The translations under genes and the position numbers were made by a program. Of a stretch of 21,404 nt of DNA, positions 8,859 to 16,975 are shown piece by piece; the first letter of the stretch is position 1; each line of letters starts with the position of its first letter. This DNA comes from Euprymna scolopes (Eukaryota; Mollusca; Cephalopoda; Sepiida; Sepiolidae): contig JANFOI010000545.1 of assembly GCA_024364805.1 (NCBI GenBank), positions 1,869-23,272 on the forward strand, written 5' to 3'. The notes under the pieces were generated by a model. That model searched no databases. It saw only the letters and a list, made by a program, of their open reading frames with translations, and was not told the DNA's origin.

Positions 8859-9214
8859 TCCTAAATTCCTTAAAAAAAAAGTACGGAGAAATCCTTTATT
8901 TGTTTGCTAGAGCAAATTGATTCAGATTCTCAAACGTCGTTAATAAATGGATGTTACCTAATACATTATAATTTTACCAATACAAGCTGATATTCTGAGA
9001 ATGACCCTGGTGTCTAACTCTGTCCCGTGGGGAGGCAAATCATTTTAAGCATTGTACAAAGCAGTCAAAACTTTATCGAAATTTTTTTAGTTTTTTTCTT
9101 TTATTAATTTATTTAAAAATAAAAATTGGAGCTGTAGCCAAATCGTAACTTTTATGCTTCAAAGAAGCTTTGGTGAGCTTTTGATGTACGTTTGATGTTT
9201 GGAAATTTTTATTC

Positions 9215-9276
9215 ATGGAATGTATATATTGATAGTGCATTGATATATATATGGAATGTATATATTGATAGTGCAT
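9215..9276 (+). repeat. 26-bp exact tandem-like duplication
   Basis: The 26-mer beginning atggaatgtatatattgata occupies 9215-9240 and again 9251-9276, with a 10-bp spacer of alternating TA. The left arm has only a single short aacattccatgaat at the equivalent place, so the duplication is specific to the right arm. Confidence 0.95.
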
Positions 9277-9372
9277 AGATGTTCCTAAAATTATTAACAA
9301 CGGACGAACTCCACAAAACTTCTGCAAAAATATCTTAAATATTTTTCCTGCGTTCTTCAGCGTCGAATCCAA

Positions 9373-9416
9373 GACAGAATTTGCTCTTTGATGCACATCA
9401 AAGACCAAATTCTGTC
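9373..9416. repeat. 21-bp-arm hairpin, 2-nt loop, present only in the right arm
   Basis: Arms 9373-9393 and 9396-9416 (catcaaagaccaaattctg...) pair with one mismatch around two bases. In the left arm the equivalent segment (about 6320-6375) carries one half only, gcatcaacgaccaaatt. The mirror half is an addition in this arm. Confidence 0.9.
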
Positions 9417-10008
9417 AACCAATAATTGGAAGAAAGTTAGAAAAGAAAATTGGCCCATTTCTACGAAACGAAATAGCTTCATAACAGATGCATGCTGGTA
9501 TCGTTCGAAAAATACGAGACGAGAAAATAGTAAAATGACCGTTTTCTCAGCCAGCTACATAACGTGAAACAAAAAATGTTTACCGAAACTATTGTGGGGC
9601 CTTGGAATAGCAAAATTTTGCCATTTTACGTTTGTCACATACACTAGTTGTTTACTCAGTGAGTTCCTTAAACTTGACTATGAAAGTATTTGGGTTTTCC
9701 ATAGGGTTGATGACAAAAATTTCTCAGAGGAGACGTAAATTAATGACTTTGGCTATAAACTTGTCTTCTTAATTATTCGAATTGGGTGTGTCTTTTCCAC
9801 ATTCACTCCAATCAAGGAAAATGTATTTTGATAATTATTTTTCCTATTGTTGCTTTCCTCAATGGTAAATCATCCAAGATATTTCGCAGGGACTAAAAAA
9901 ATTCCATTTGATATCTTATCAGCGTCTTAGAAAAAGATAAATTTGTAAAGCTGACAATTTCAATAGTGCAAAATAGGGCTTTTCCTCTGGAATTAGGTTA
10001 CTTAAAAC

Positions 10009-10045
10009 AATCAGTGTCAGCTTTTAAATAAAGCTGACACTGATT
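10009..10045. repeat. 16-bp-arm perfect hairpin, 5-nt loop, present only in the right arm
   Basis: 10009-10024 (aatcagtgtcagcttt) and 10030-10045 are perfect reverse complements. The left arm near 5815-5845 has a single aaagctgacact, followed by tgattattta after a short gap, with no mirror. This is a third arm-specific hairpin. Confidence 0.9.
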
Positions 10046-10545
10046 ATTTAAAGTTAAACTATAATTGTGAAAGACAATGGAAAATCTCTGGCAGTCAAAT
10101 TTTATTTTTATATGCCGTCAAAGCTTGCATAAGTCGAGCTCCATCTAATTTTAATTTTAATAAAATCATTGGAGTTTTTTAACCATTTGAAAAAATCTGC
10201 TTACTTTTAGACATTTATTTTTAATTTATTTTTCCCCATTTGTTTTTTCTTTGTTGGCTTTCAGGTTTAGCAGAGGGTTATTAGAATGATTCCTGTCGCC
10301 AAACTAAATGTCTAAAAAAAAATGCCGCCAGCATTTAGTTTGTGATAAAAAGTTTTCTGATTTCTCGACGATTTCACTGCCGCTATAGCACCAAAGTTGC
10401 CGTAATCCAGTTTTTATATCACATTCCCCTTATTTAAGAAACATACTAACGTTGACAGATTTAAGGACGCAGATTTAAGGTTTCTATTGTTTTTTACAAA
10501 AGCGTTAAAATCAGGTAAACAAATCAGGTAAACATAATTCTTCTT

Positions 10546-11637
10546 GATCCGAGATAAGTTCTGCAAATACAATACAAAAATACAAGTTTTGTCCAACCCA
10601 AATGTTGTAAAAAATACAAGGAAAAACAATATCTGAATGATGTTTTTTCAATTCTCGGTCTGAATGGATTCACAGTCTGAATGTGCGTCCCTTTTTTTAT
10701 GAAAACTGTATAATCTGAAATGTTGATCCCACTGCCAAATCCCAGCTGATAGCTTTTAATGAAATGTTGATCCCAGCTTCCAAAAATCTTAAATCATTCT
10801 TAAACATATCAAATTGATGTTTTCTCAAATTAACTCGCTATCATCTCCAGGTTTAAAAACGAGTCAATTTGAGAAAACGCAGATAATTACTACATGTTGA
10901 CACTGCATATAATTTTTGAATGAAAAAATTATGAATAAATTAAACAGATGCTGAATAAATTATGAATTAAAGCACTGTAAACTGTTTAATTTATTCATGG
11001 ACAGTTTTACAGAACGAACAACAATGTCAAGAAATCATGCAACGGCACAAATCAAACATCCAACTGGCATTTTTTTGCCTATCACAACAATTACAAAGTT
11101 TGGAAATATTAAGCTGTAATTTTTCCATCCGCAACTGATAAAAATATTCGCATAATAACTACTTAGTCCGGGCGATTTTGATAACATCTGGAATAATTTT
11201 TCAGATCTGCTGAACATTTTTTAATACTCCTGTATGTTTTAATACTCCTGTATGTAATATGTTTTTACTTGTATAACTATACTTTCTGTCGAAAAATATT
11301 GCCCTCTTGCCAGAGTCAAATCAAGGAAACTTTTTTTACGATTTTATGTTTTTTCTTTTACGATTTTATGTTTTTAAACTTTTTTTGTTGCAAGCGTTTT
11401 ATTTTTGAAACCATAAAATATTATGCCGTTCAACAAAAACTTTTTTTTAGACGAAATCAAAGAAGGACAAGCGAAATCAAAGAAGAACAAACTTTAAGCT
11501 TTCGTATTTTGATCAGACGAAAAAAAGAAAAAAATTAGAAGAAACCAAAGTCCTTGCGTGTTCGAATAGAGGTTGAGAGGGAATGTAAACAGCTCTGATA
11601 CATTTTACAGCCTGTGTGAAATAAAACTCGCGGTTCT
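10546..11637. other. AT-rich spacer with small repeats, no recognised gene
   Basis: No convincing gene. Small structures include the 15-mer gaaatgttgatccca twice (10717-10731, 10761-10775); an inverted repeat with 19-bp arms and one mismatch (10819-10837 with 10860-10878); and a perfect 17-bp inverted repeat (10931-10947, atgaataaattaaacag, with 10982-10998). Around 11330-11370 ttacgattttatgttttt is repeated. An open frame of 89 codons (11269-11538) crosses these repeats and is very rich in Phe and Lys, as expected from T/A-rich DNA. Confidence 0.7.
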
Positions 11638-11712
11638 CGGAAAACTTGTCCCGGGAAAACTCCTCCATGGAAAACTCGTCCCATTTCGCCAGATAGGAAA
11701 ACTGGTCCCGAT
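11638..11712 (+). repeat. Four degenerate tandem GGAAAACTNGTCC units
   Basis: Units read ggaaaacttgtcccg, ggaaaactcctccat, ggaaaactcgtcccat and ggaaaactggtcccg, spaced irregularly by 1-15 bases. The cluster is GC-richer than its surroundings and sits directly before the inner-module copy C. Two related units lie inverted at 8823-8858. It may be a subterminal repeat of the same transposon family. Confidence 0.75.
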
Positions 11713-11754
11713 TGAAAACGCATGTTGTTGAAGGAATGCACTCATGTGTTTCTT

Positions 11755-12120
11755 AAAATTATAATTGCATTGTCAAATTTTGCAAAAATTAAATAATAAA
11801 TTAAAAGCGAAATATTTTTTTGGCGCTAACAATCTCTCGTTAACTCATTTTTAATTTTTTCTTCAAAATTCTAAAATCAATCATTTAAAGTTTATTAATC
11901 AATTGTATTGTAAACTCCGCTATAACGATCAAGAATCTTTTTAATTTCATTTGTTGTTTTTTGGAGAGATATATAAAAATTATTAAAATTTATTATTTCA
12001 TTTTGAAACCAAATCTCCCTTAATAATTTCTTGATAATTTTCTATTTTTTTGCGATACAGGATTGTCTTGTTTTTGCGATAAAGGACTGTCTTATTTTTT
12101 TGCGATTCTGTCTTGAATAG
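11755..12120 (-). repeat. Inner module copy C (partial)
   Basis: Same orientation as copy B. It shares gtcaaattttgcaaaaatta, aaaagcgaaatattttt, ttaactcatttttaatttttt and aatcaatcattt with B in the same order, and it continues outward like B (atcaagaatctttttaattt, then ttttgcgat). The cgattcttcg end of the module is missing. It shows that the family disperses or duplicates independently of the long inverted repeat. Confidence 0.65.
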
Positions 12121-13028
12121 GGTTGTTGCATTTTTTATATCGTCATATTTCAAACTTTGGTGGTCTCATAGTGCACAGAATTTATCTCCTTGCTTACATG
12201 GTTTGCAAGATTACTCGTCATTTAAGAAATAATTCAGATGTGGAACCAAAATATATTGCCTCTTGCTTATTGTGATTATTTTCCGCTGGATTATTATATG
12301 GTTTAATCGGTTTAAGTTGGTGTCATTACTTAATCTGGTAGTTGAGTTATGTCTTTAAATAGATTCATGTAGATTTGGGGTTTTTGATACTGTGCAGATT
12401 ACATTTACAATTTTACTTAAGCCATTTAGTTTTTCTTCTACAGTTACAGGGAACATTTAGTTTTTCTTCAACCGTTGCAGTCTGTATTTTGTATAGTTGT
12501 ATTTTGTAGCATTAATTTTCTTACCTAATTATTTTTTGTTGAAGGTTAGAGTAAAGGTTTCCTAGTGAAAATTTTATTATATCTAATAATATATCTAATA
12601 TTTTAAAAAGTTCTCTGGCTATGATTGTCTCTGATTTTTTTAAATCCCTAGTAAAATTACACTTACAATAAACGAAAACTTTCAATGGGGAACTCTTTTT
12701 CGCTTGGTTCTTTTTTCGCAGCTGTTTTTGTTTACTTCTCATCAACAATGAGAATTCGTTAAGGAAATGTGGAAATGTAAAGATTCATTTCCAGCTTTTT
12801 TTTTTCGAACTGTTTTTTTCTTGTTGTTGGTAAACTAGTCAGAATTCACGGCTTCAACGTGTCCAAGAAAATTCCGTCGATGAGGGAATTCAATTATTAA
12901 AACAACTGTCTTTCGACAAAAACATCTCCAAAAACACATCATTCGTTGTCTGAACATTTTTAAATGATAGAAATTTTTAAATGACAAAGTTCTATCTGAT
13001 TCTCCGACTTAAATCTTTTGTTGAAAGA
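12121..13028. other. AT-rich spacer, no recognised gene; 31-bp imperfect tandem repeat at 12423-12484
   Basis: The unit catttagtttttcttc plus 15 bases occurs at 12423-12453 and 12454-12484 with several differences. A minus-strand frame of 75 codons (12748-12521) is Lys/Ser-rich and unrecognised. Other short echoes are ctcat/atgag around 12730-12750 and atttttaaatga twice near 12956-12985. I see no RNA gene or host gene signature. Confidence 0.6.
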
Positions 13029-13036
13029 TATGATTT

Positions 13037-13335
13037 TTGCTTCCTTTGCACAAGGTTTTTGACATCCATCGCTTTCCAATTGTATAAATCTTAGGAAATT
13101 TTAATTTTTTATTTTTTGTTTCCGTGCATTTTGTATTTTTTATAAATCTTGGGAAATTTTAATTTTTTATTTTTTGTTTCCGTGCATTTTGTATTTTTGC
13201 GATTTTGCTAGTAATACTAGCAAAATCGATTTATCATCCCGAGTACCACGATTTATCACACCGAGTCCCTGTATTGTATTTGTATATAAAGATATGCTTC
13301 CTTTGCAAAAGGTTTTTGACATCCATCGCTTTCTT
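13037..13335 (+). repeat. Nested direct repeats: flanking 40-mer pair and a 58-bp tandem pair
   Basis: A segment reading gcttcctttgcacaagg then tttttgacatccatcgcttt (about 13040-13078) recurs at about 13296-13333 with one change. Between them a 58-bp unit is tandemly doubled (13083-13140 and 13141-13198) with a single A/G difference. The unit is AT-rich and contains tttccgtgcattttgt. A 14-bp perfect hairpin (13200-13228) follows immediately. Confidence 0.95.
13200..13228. repeat. 14-bp-arm perfect hairpin, 1-nt loop
   Basis: 13200-13213 (cgattttgctagta) and 13215-13228 are perfect reverse complements around one base. It sits at the end of the second 58-bp tandem unit, whose last bases form the start of the left arm. 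Confidence 0.9.
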
Positions 13336-13496
13336 TGCAAAAGATCGAAAATACAAGCTTCTGAAATTACGAACAACTTTATAAAATGTAACACAGGAGA
13401 GATTTATTAAGGAAATGTTCCTTGTAGCTTGACTCAGTGCAATCGCGACAGCGGAATCAATAAAAATAACCCAGGAGAAGATAACGAAAAGGACAG

Positions 13497-13542
13497 CTGC
13501 AGTGATTCGTGACAGAAAAATAGCACCTGCAGTGATTCGTGA
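13497..13542 (+). repeat. 16-bp direct repeat ctgcagtgattcgtga
   Basis: Identical copies at 13497-13512 and 13527-13542. A minus-strand frame of 137 codons (13647-13234) spans these and the earlier direct repeat. The frame survives because repeat units stay in phase, which argues that it is an accident and not a gene. Confidence 0.85.
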
Positions 13543-13726
13543 AAAAAAAAAGTTCCACTTAATAAGAGAAAAAGTTATCGTAAACAAATGTCGGTTCTGG
13601 GAAATGTTTGCAACAAATGCGGTATAAGTTACACGACTCATTAACATTTTTTTTTTTATAATGAAACTAAAATGAATACAAGAAAAATTACATTAAAATT
13701 ACATTAAAATACATACAAGAGAAAAA

Positions 13727-13978
13727 ATGAAAAATGAGAGGGTTGAATTGAAATTCGCTTCGTTATGCAAGCTTCGAGGGCGCCTGTTGAAGAGAAATTC
13801 GACAGCGACATTTTCCGGCGATGACAAATCTTCGTTCAGAACAACTTTAAAGTTTGCACTAATAGTTTTAAATGAAGCTGAGAAGGAATTTTTAAATGAA
13901 GGAATTTTTGTATCAATAACTCTTCCTGCTTTATCTTATTGTATTAATTATTTAATTTTTCATTTTTTGACAATGTGA
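13727..13978 (+). CDS. Unrecognised 83-codon open frame (doubtful)
   Basis: The first half of the translation (MKNERVELKFASLCKLRGRL and onward, with a basic and serine-rich stretch) looks more protein-like than most frames in this window, and its DNA is less AT-biased. The second half becomes Phe/Leu/Ile-rich and ends at the start of a repeat shared with 17875-17975. I recognise no family, no signal peptide and no splice context. It could be an exon remnant, a piece of a transposon gene, or chance. I list it only because it is the least random-looking unexplained frame here. Confidence 0.12.
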   Translation: MKNERVELKFASLCKLRGRLLKRNSTATFSGDDKSSFRTTLKFALIVLNEAEKEFLNEGIFVSITLPALSYCINYLIFHFLTM

Positions 13979-14110
13979 AAGGTTTTCCTTAAATTTTTTA
14001 AAGCATCGGCTAGGTTCTCTTTGGTTCGCACGCATTGAAACTCAAACTTCATCTCTGCCCTGATTTTTGCAACAATCAAGTGTAAATCCAGCAGACGCAA
14101 AGAAACAATT
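13978..14110 (+). repeat. Dispersed repeat, copy 1 (paralogue at 17878-18090)
   Basis: Shares gaaaggttttccttaa, then tttttaaagcatcggct, then aacttcatctctgccctgat, then ttttgcaa and gtgtaaatc with 17878-18090 in the same order and orientation. The second copy carries an extra hairpin between the first two blocks. No function is recognised. Confidence 0.8.
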
Positions 14111-14277
14111 ACAGAAAGAAGTTAAATCTGCAATACGCACGCTTTTAGCCGGAAGATTCGGTGGCAAAAGCGGATGTCATGTGTCCGTCGTTATGTGCAA
14201 GCGATGTGAACGTGTGTTTTTGTATGAGACAAGAAAAGGCTTCCTAGGAAAAAAAAAGTGTATAAAAAAAAAAGGTA

Positions 14278-14462
14278 TAAAATATATGTATAAAAATATA
14301 CATTATATTATATACATTATTATAATAATGTATATAATATAATAATATAATAATATAATAATATATTATATATATTAAGATATAATATAATATATTTTTA
14401 TACATATATTTTATACCTTTTATACACTGAATACTTTTTTTTATTATATTATATAATACAGA
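14278..14462. repeat. AT/ATA microsatellite block
   Basis: Almost pure A and T with (ATA)n and (TA)n patches. It forms part of the core of the long hairpin. The open frames called on both strands through it are Tyr/Ile-only low complexity and are not genes. Confidence 0.9.
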
Positions 14463-14489
14463 CATTATTACCGACAACTTAAGGCTTTC

Positions 14490-14553
14490 AAGTACGATAA
14501 AAAAAAAAAAAGCGTACTGGTCGAGTCAACCAAATTCTGCATCAGATAAACAC
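14490..14553 (+). repeat. 64-bp exact direct repeat, copy 1
   Basis: Runs from aagtacgat through a 13-A run, gcgtactggtcgagtcaacc, to gataaacac. It is identical to 15803-15866 even in the length of the A run. A weaker match extends upstream (ttaccgacaactta). The ends agtacg/cgtact around the A run could form a small hairpin. This copy lies inside the core of the long hairpin at 14203-14702. Confidence 0.95.
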
Positions 14554-14704
14554 TGAATACTGCATATATTATGCATAGATGCAGGATATATTCAGTGTAT
14601 AAGTACATATTTTATACATATATTTTATACCTTTTTTTTTATACCTTTTTTTTTTCCCTAGGAAGCCTTTTCTAGTCTCACACAAAAACACACGTTCACA
14701 TCTC

Positions 14705-14780
14705 TTTCCAGCATTTTTTAGACCAGCTTCCTTAATTTCCGGCCCTTTTCAGACCAAGTGTTCGTTTTCGTAAGGCGCGC
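14705..14780 (+). repeat. Dispersed repeat, second block (paralogue at 18262-18340)
   Basis: Shares agcttccttaatttccggcc and cccttttcagacca with 18262-18300, and ttttcgtaaggcgcgc with ttttcggtaggcagcg. Together with 13978-14110 it shows that 13.98-14.78 kb and 17.88-18.34 kb are two copies of one larger unknown repeat, the first carrying the long hairpin insertion. Confidence 0.65.
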
Positions 14781-15300
14781 ACACTTTATAAGTACACTTA
14801 TACAACTGGATTTACATTCTTGATTCGCTTGAAAGAGCGCAATATTTTTGACAGCAACATCACTTAACCTTGGTATTTTCGTCTTTTTGTTACAAAATAA
14901 CTGATATATATAACCAACAGAGAAAAACGATTTATGCTTCATTATGAAATCATTACAATCATTTACGATGATTTAGAAGAAGGATTATTCCAAGAATCAT
15001 GTAGTTTCGCAGTTTGCGATAGCAAAAAAGGCTTATTTTTTGACAAACTTCTGTTTTGACAAACTTCTGTAAAAGGTGTTGTTCACACAATTTAAACTAG
15101 CTGTTCACATAATGAGTAAACTTTTTACGTGCTCGTAATTTTTCTTTTGCTTGTCCTTTTTTTCTACTTTTTTTATTTTAATTGAAGTATAAACAAAAGT
15201 TGCTTATTTGATTTCAATATTCAAAATTGAAATTGATAGCAAATACAAAAAAGTGATCATCTCTCCAAGACTTCAAATTCAAAGTCTTCAATCATTGGTT
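14781..15300. other. AT-rich spacer, no recognised gene
   Basis: Contains a minus-strand frame (14942-14718) whose piece VAVKNIALF echoes VASKNIALF in another minus-strand frame at 15785-15594. The two DNA stretches (around 14840-14870 and 15735-15770) are thus probably copies of one repeat. The 15-mer tgacaaacttctgt is repeated at about 15041 and 15057. Nothing else stands out. Confidence 0.5.
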
Positions 15301-15425
15301 TCATTCTTTGCAACTTTCTTTTACTTCTGCTCGTTTACTTAAAATCAACACAGTTGGCTGGCGAGATAAATGACACACAAATACATCAAAAAACCAACCT
15401 CTACCTACTCTCACTCGGCTGATCG
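15301..15425 (+). repeat. Dispersed repeat (paralogue at 16756-16860)
   Basis: Opens with cattctttgcaactttcttt and ttacttctgct and later has accaacctctacctactctc. 16756-16860 has the same blocks in the same order (cattctttgttcgcaactttt, ttacttctgct, acaacctcttacctagcg). The similarity between blocks is weak. A 93-codon minus-strand frame (15582-15301) over this copy is not kept in the other. Confidence 0.6.
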
Positions 15426-15802
15426 TGAGGCTGTTTTCGAGATCTAAAACCAAGCTAAGGAGAATCAATTTTAGAAAACCTTGAGTTTGGGAAACGGAGG
15501 AACAACGGCCGAAGGCATGGAATGTCCCTTTCAATTTTTGTTTACATTTTAAAATGATGACGAGTAAAAATCCAAATTGCACTCAAAGTTTGTTTATATT
15601 TGTGGAAAATATATTTCACAAAGTTTGTTTATATTGCCATTCCATCCATATAAAGACGGCTTATTTGCGTTTATATTTAAAATAAAACTGGAATCATTTG
15701 GTATTTTTCCTTGAATCAATTTCTCTGGAAAAAGGGCGATATTTTTCGAAGCTACTAGTGCAACGTGATGATGATTTACCGACAACTTAGGGCTCGGGTT
15801 TT

Positions 15803-15866
15803 AAGTACGATAAAAAAAAAAAAAGCGTACTGGTCGAGTCAACCAAATTCTGCATCAGATAAACAC
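15803..15866 (+). repeat. 64-bp exact direct repeat, copy 2
   Basis: Identical to 14490-14553, 1313 bp away. The flanks diverge quickly downstream (gcggtc here, tgaata there), which places a sharp end at the terminal cac. Confidence 0.95.
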
Positions 15867-16254
15867 GCGGTCAATACAGAGAATCACAGTGTCCAGCAAA
15901 TTGATAGGGCAAAAAGGCCATGTATCAGGGCATCAGTTTTGTTGCATCTGGTTTTAAATGTTTTGTTGTTTTTCTCATCAAGAGCATTTCAATTTTCTCA
16001 GTTTTCTTAATTTTTAAAAAATTTTTGTAAAAATCTATGGTGAAATCTATTGATTTCGGGAATTCTGTAAAAATGTTTTTTTTTTCTCAGTGAGTTTTCT
16101 CAATTTTTAAACCATTTTTCTTTTCATGGTGAAATCTATTAATTTCGGGAAGAATGTAAAAAAATTAATTAAAATTAATTTATCAATTAGTCAAAATAAT
16201 TTAAAGCCAGATTCCAGATTTTTTTTTTGTGTGTGAAATATGTTCTATATAGAT

Positions 16255-16368
16255 AATTATAAGTAATTCTATATTATATAATTATATAATATATATTATA
16301 TAATAATATAATAATATATATATCATTATTATTATTATTATAATATATAATATATATATATATATAAT
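16255..16368. repeat. AT/ATT microsatellite block
   Basis: Mixed (TA)n, (ATA)n and (ATT)n runs. The preceding stretch (16010-16250) is AT-rich and contains a near-duplicate of tctatggtgaaatctattgattt and its follow-on at about 16033-16070 and 16124-16160, shortened here. No gene is visible. Confidence 0.9.
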
Positions 16369-16461
16369 TCGTATATCTGATTTTTGTGAAACACCGATAT
16401 TTCTGATTTTATCGATTTTTGTTAATTATGGTTTGAGTTGTGTTGATGATGACATTAAGCT

Positions 16462-16965
16462 TTGGGCGTCCAATCAGCTTTGGAAATATTTCCAAAGCTG
16501 ATTGGACGCCCTCAGAAATCGGCAAGTATAAGTCTCCTGTTAATTATGACGAACAGGAGACTGGAATCTCAACAAGAGACTTTTTTATTTGGTTGGGTTA
16601 AACTTTCTTCCAAATCAAATCCTACATTTATGCAACAAGGTCTTTCTGATTTTCTGAAGTCAGTGTTTTATTTACGTTTTTGTAAGCTGAATGAAAAATA
16701 TTTGACCATGGTTTTACTTTTCAAGGGTTCCGAAATTTCTGTGCGTTTCCTGGTGGCCTCATTCTTTGTTCGCAACTTTTTTACTTCTGCTTCCTGTCGC
16801 AAATTTTTACTTTTGCAACCGGCCGAAAAAACAACCTCTTACCTAGCGAACACTCCTGAAAAGCTTATTTATAAAAATGATTTCTTAAAATTAAGATTTA
16901 TAAAAATTTTATGCAAAAAAAAAAAAATGAGACGAAGAACAAAAAAAAATACCAACAAAAAATGA
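16462..16965 (+). CDS. Longest open frame of the window, 167 codons, unrecognised (doubtful)
   Basis: The translation shows no family signature that I recognise. It starts inside a perfect 48-bp palindrome, so the first 16 residues are encoded by mirror sequence. The middle (FLFGWVKLSSKSNPTF and on) is rich in Phe, Leu, Ser and Lys. The part from about residue 98 (ASFFVRNFFTSASCRKFL) lies in a dispersed repeat also found at 15301-15425, where the frame is not conserved. The end is a Lys/Arg/Asn tail from an A-rich run. There is no signal peptide call, no intron evidence and no neighbour context. Most likely this is a chance frame in repeat DNA. A degenerate transposon gene cannot be excluded. 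Confidence 0.12.
   Translation: MGVQSALEIFPKLIGRPQKSASISLLLIMTNRRLESQQETFLFGWVKLSSKSNPTFMQQGLSDFLKSVFYLRFCKLNEKYLTMVLLFKGSEISVRFLVASFFVRNFFTSASCRKFLLLQPAEKTTSYLANTPEKLIYKNDFLKLRFIKILCKKKKMRRRTKKNTNKK
16464..16511. repeat. Perfect 48-bp palindrome with no loop
   Basis: 16464-16487 (gggcgtccaatcagctttgg and aaat) is followed directly by its exact reverse complement, 16488-16511. There is no spacer and no mismatch, and the mirror stops sharply on both sides. Confidence 0.97.
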
Positions 16966-16975
16966 CATTAAAAAG

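Larger units (their letters stand above)
8100..10545 (-). repeat. Long inverted repeat, right arm (about 2.4 kb)
   Basis: Reverse-complement partner of the left arm. It is somewhat longer because it has gained its own duplications: two hairpins (9373-9416 and 10009-10045) and a tandem 26-mer (9215-9276). Its outer limit near 10545 is set by the last matching block, gaattatgtttacctgattt on the minus strand against gaattatgtttaactgattt near 5373. No target-site duplication or clean terminus could be recognised on either side, so the true ends may lie further out. Confidence 0.85.
14203..14702. repeat. Long hairpin: about 95-bp arms around an AT-rich core
   Basis: Left arm 14203-14300 and right arm 14609-14702 are reverse complements at high identity. 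On the plus strand the left reads gatgtgaacgtgtgtttttg, then gaaaaggcttcctagg, then aaggtataaaatatatgtat. The right arm mirrors it with A-run length differences. The core (14300-14608) holds TA/AT microsatellite sequence and the exact 64-bp repeat. The structure is inserted between two blocks that lie closer together in the paralogous region 17940-18340. It resembles a MITE-like hairpin element. No target-site duplication is evident. Confidence 0.85.

Noticed and set aside
13234-13647. 137-codon minus-strand frame as a membrane protein
   Set aside because: Its hydrophobic look comes from A/T-rich DNA, and the repeated SRITA text is the 16-bp direct repeat read in phase. No paralogue keeps the frame.
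14244-14477. Tyr/Ile-rich frames in the AT block
   Set aside because: Pure microsatellite translation.
14490-14553. A CRISPR-like or terminator-like repeat
   Set aside because: Only two copies, 1.3 kb apart, with no spacer array, in an animal-type genome. The small stem around an A run is not a bacterial terminator on either strand in this context.
16462-16965. 167-codon open frame as a host gene
   Set aside because: It begins inside a palindrome, ends in an A-rich low-complexity tail, overlaps a dispersed repeat at 15301, and has no recognisable domain. It is kept only as a low-confidence entry.
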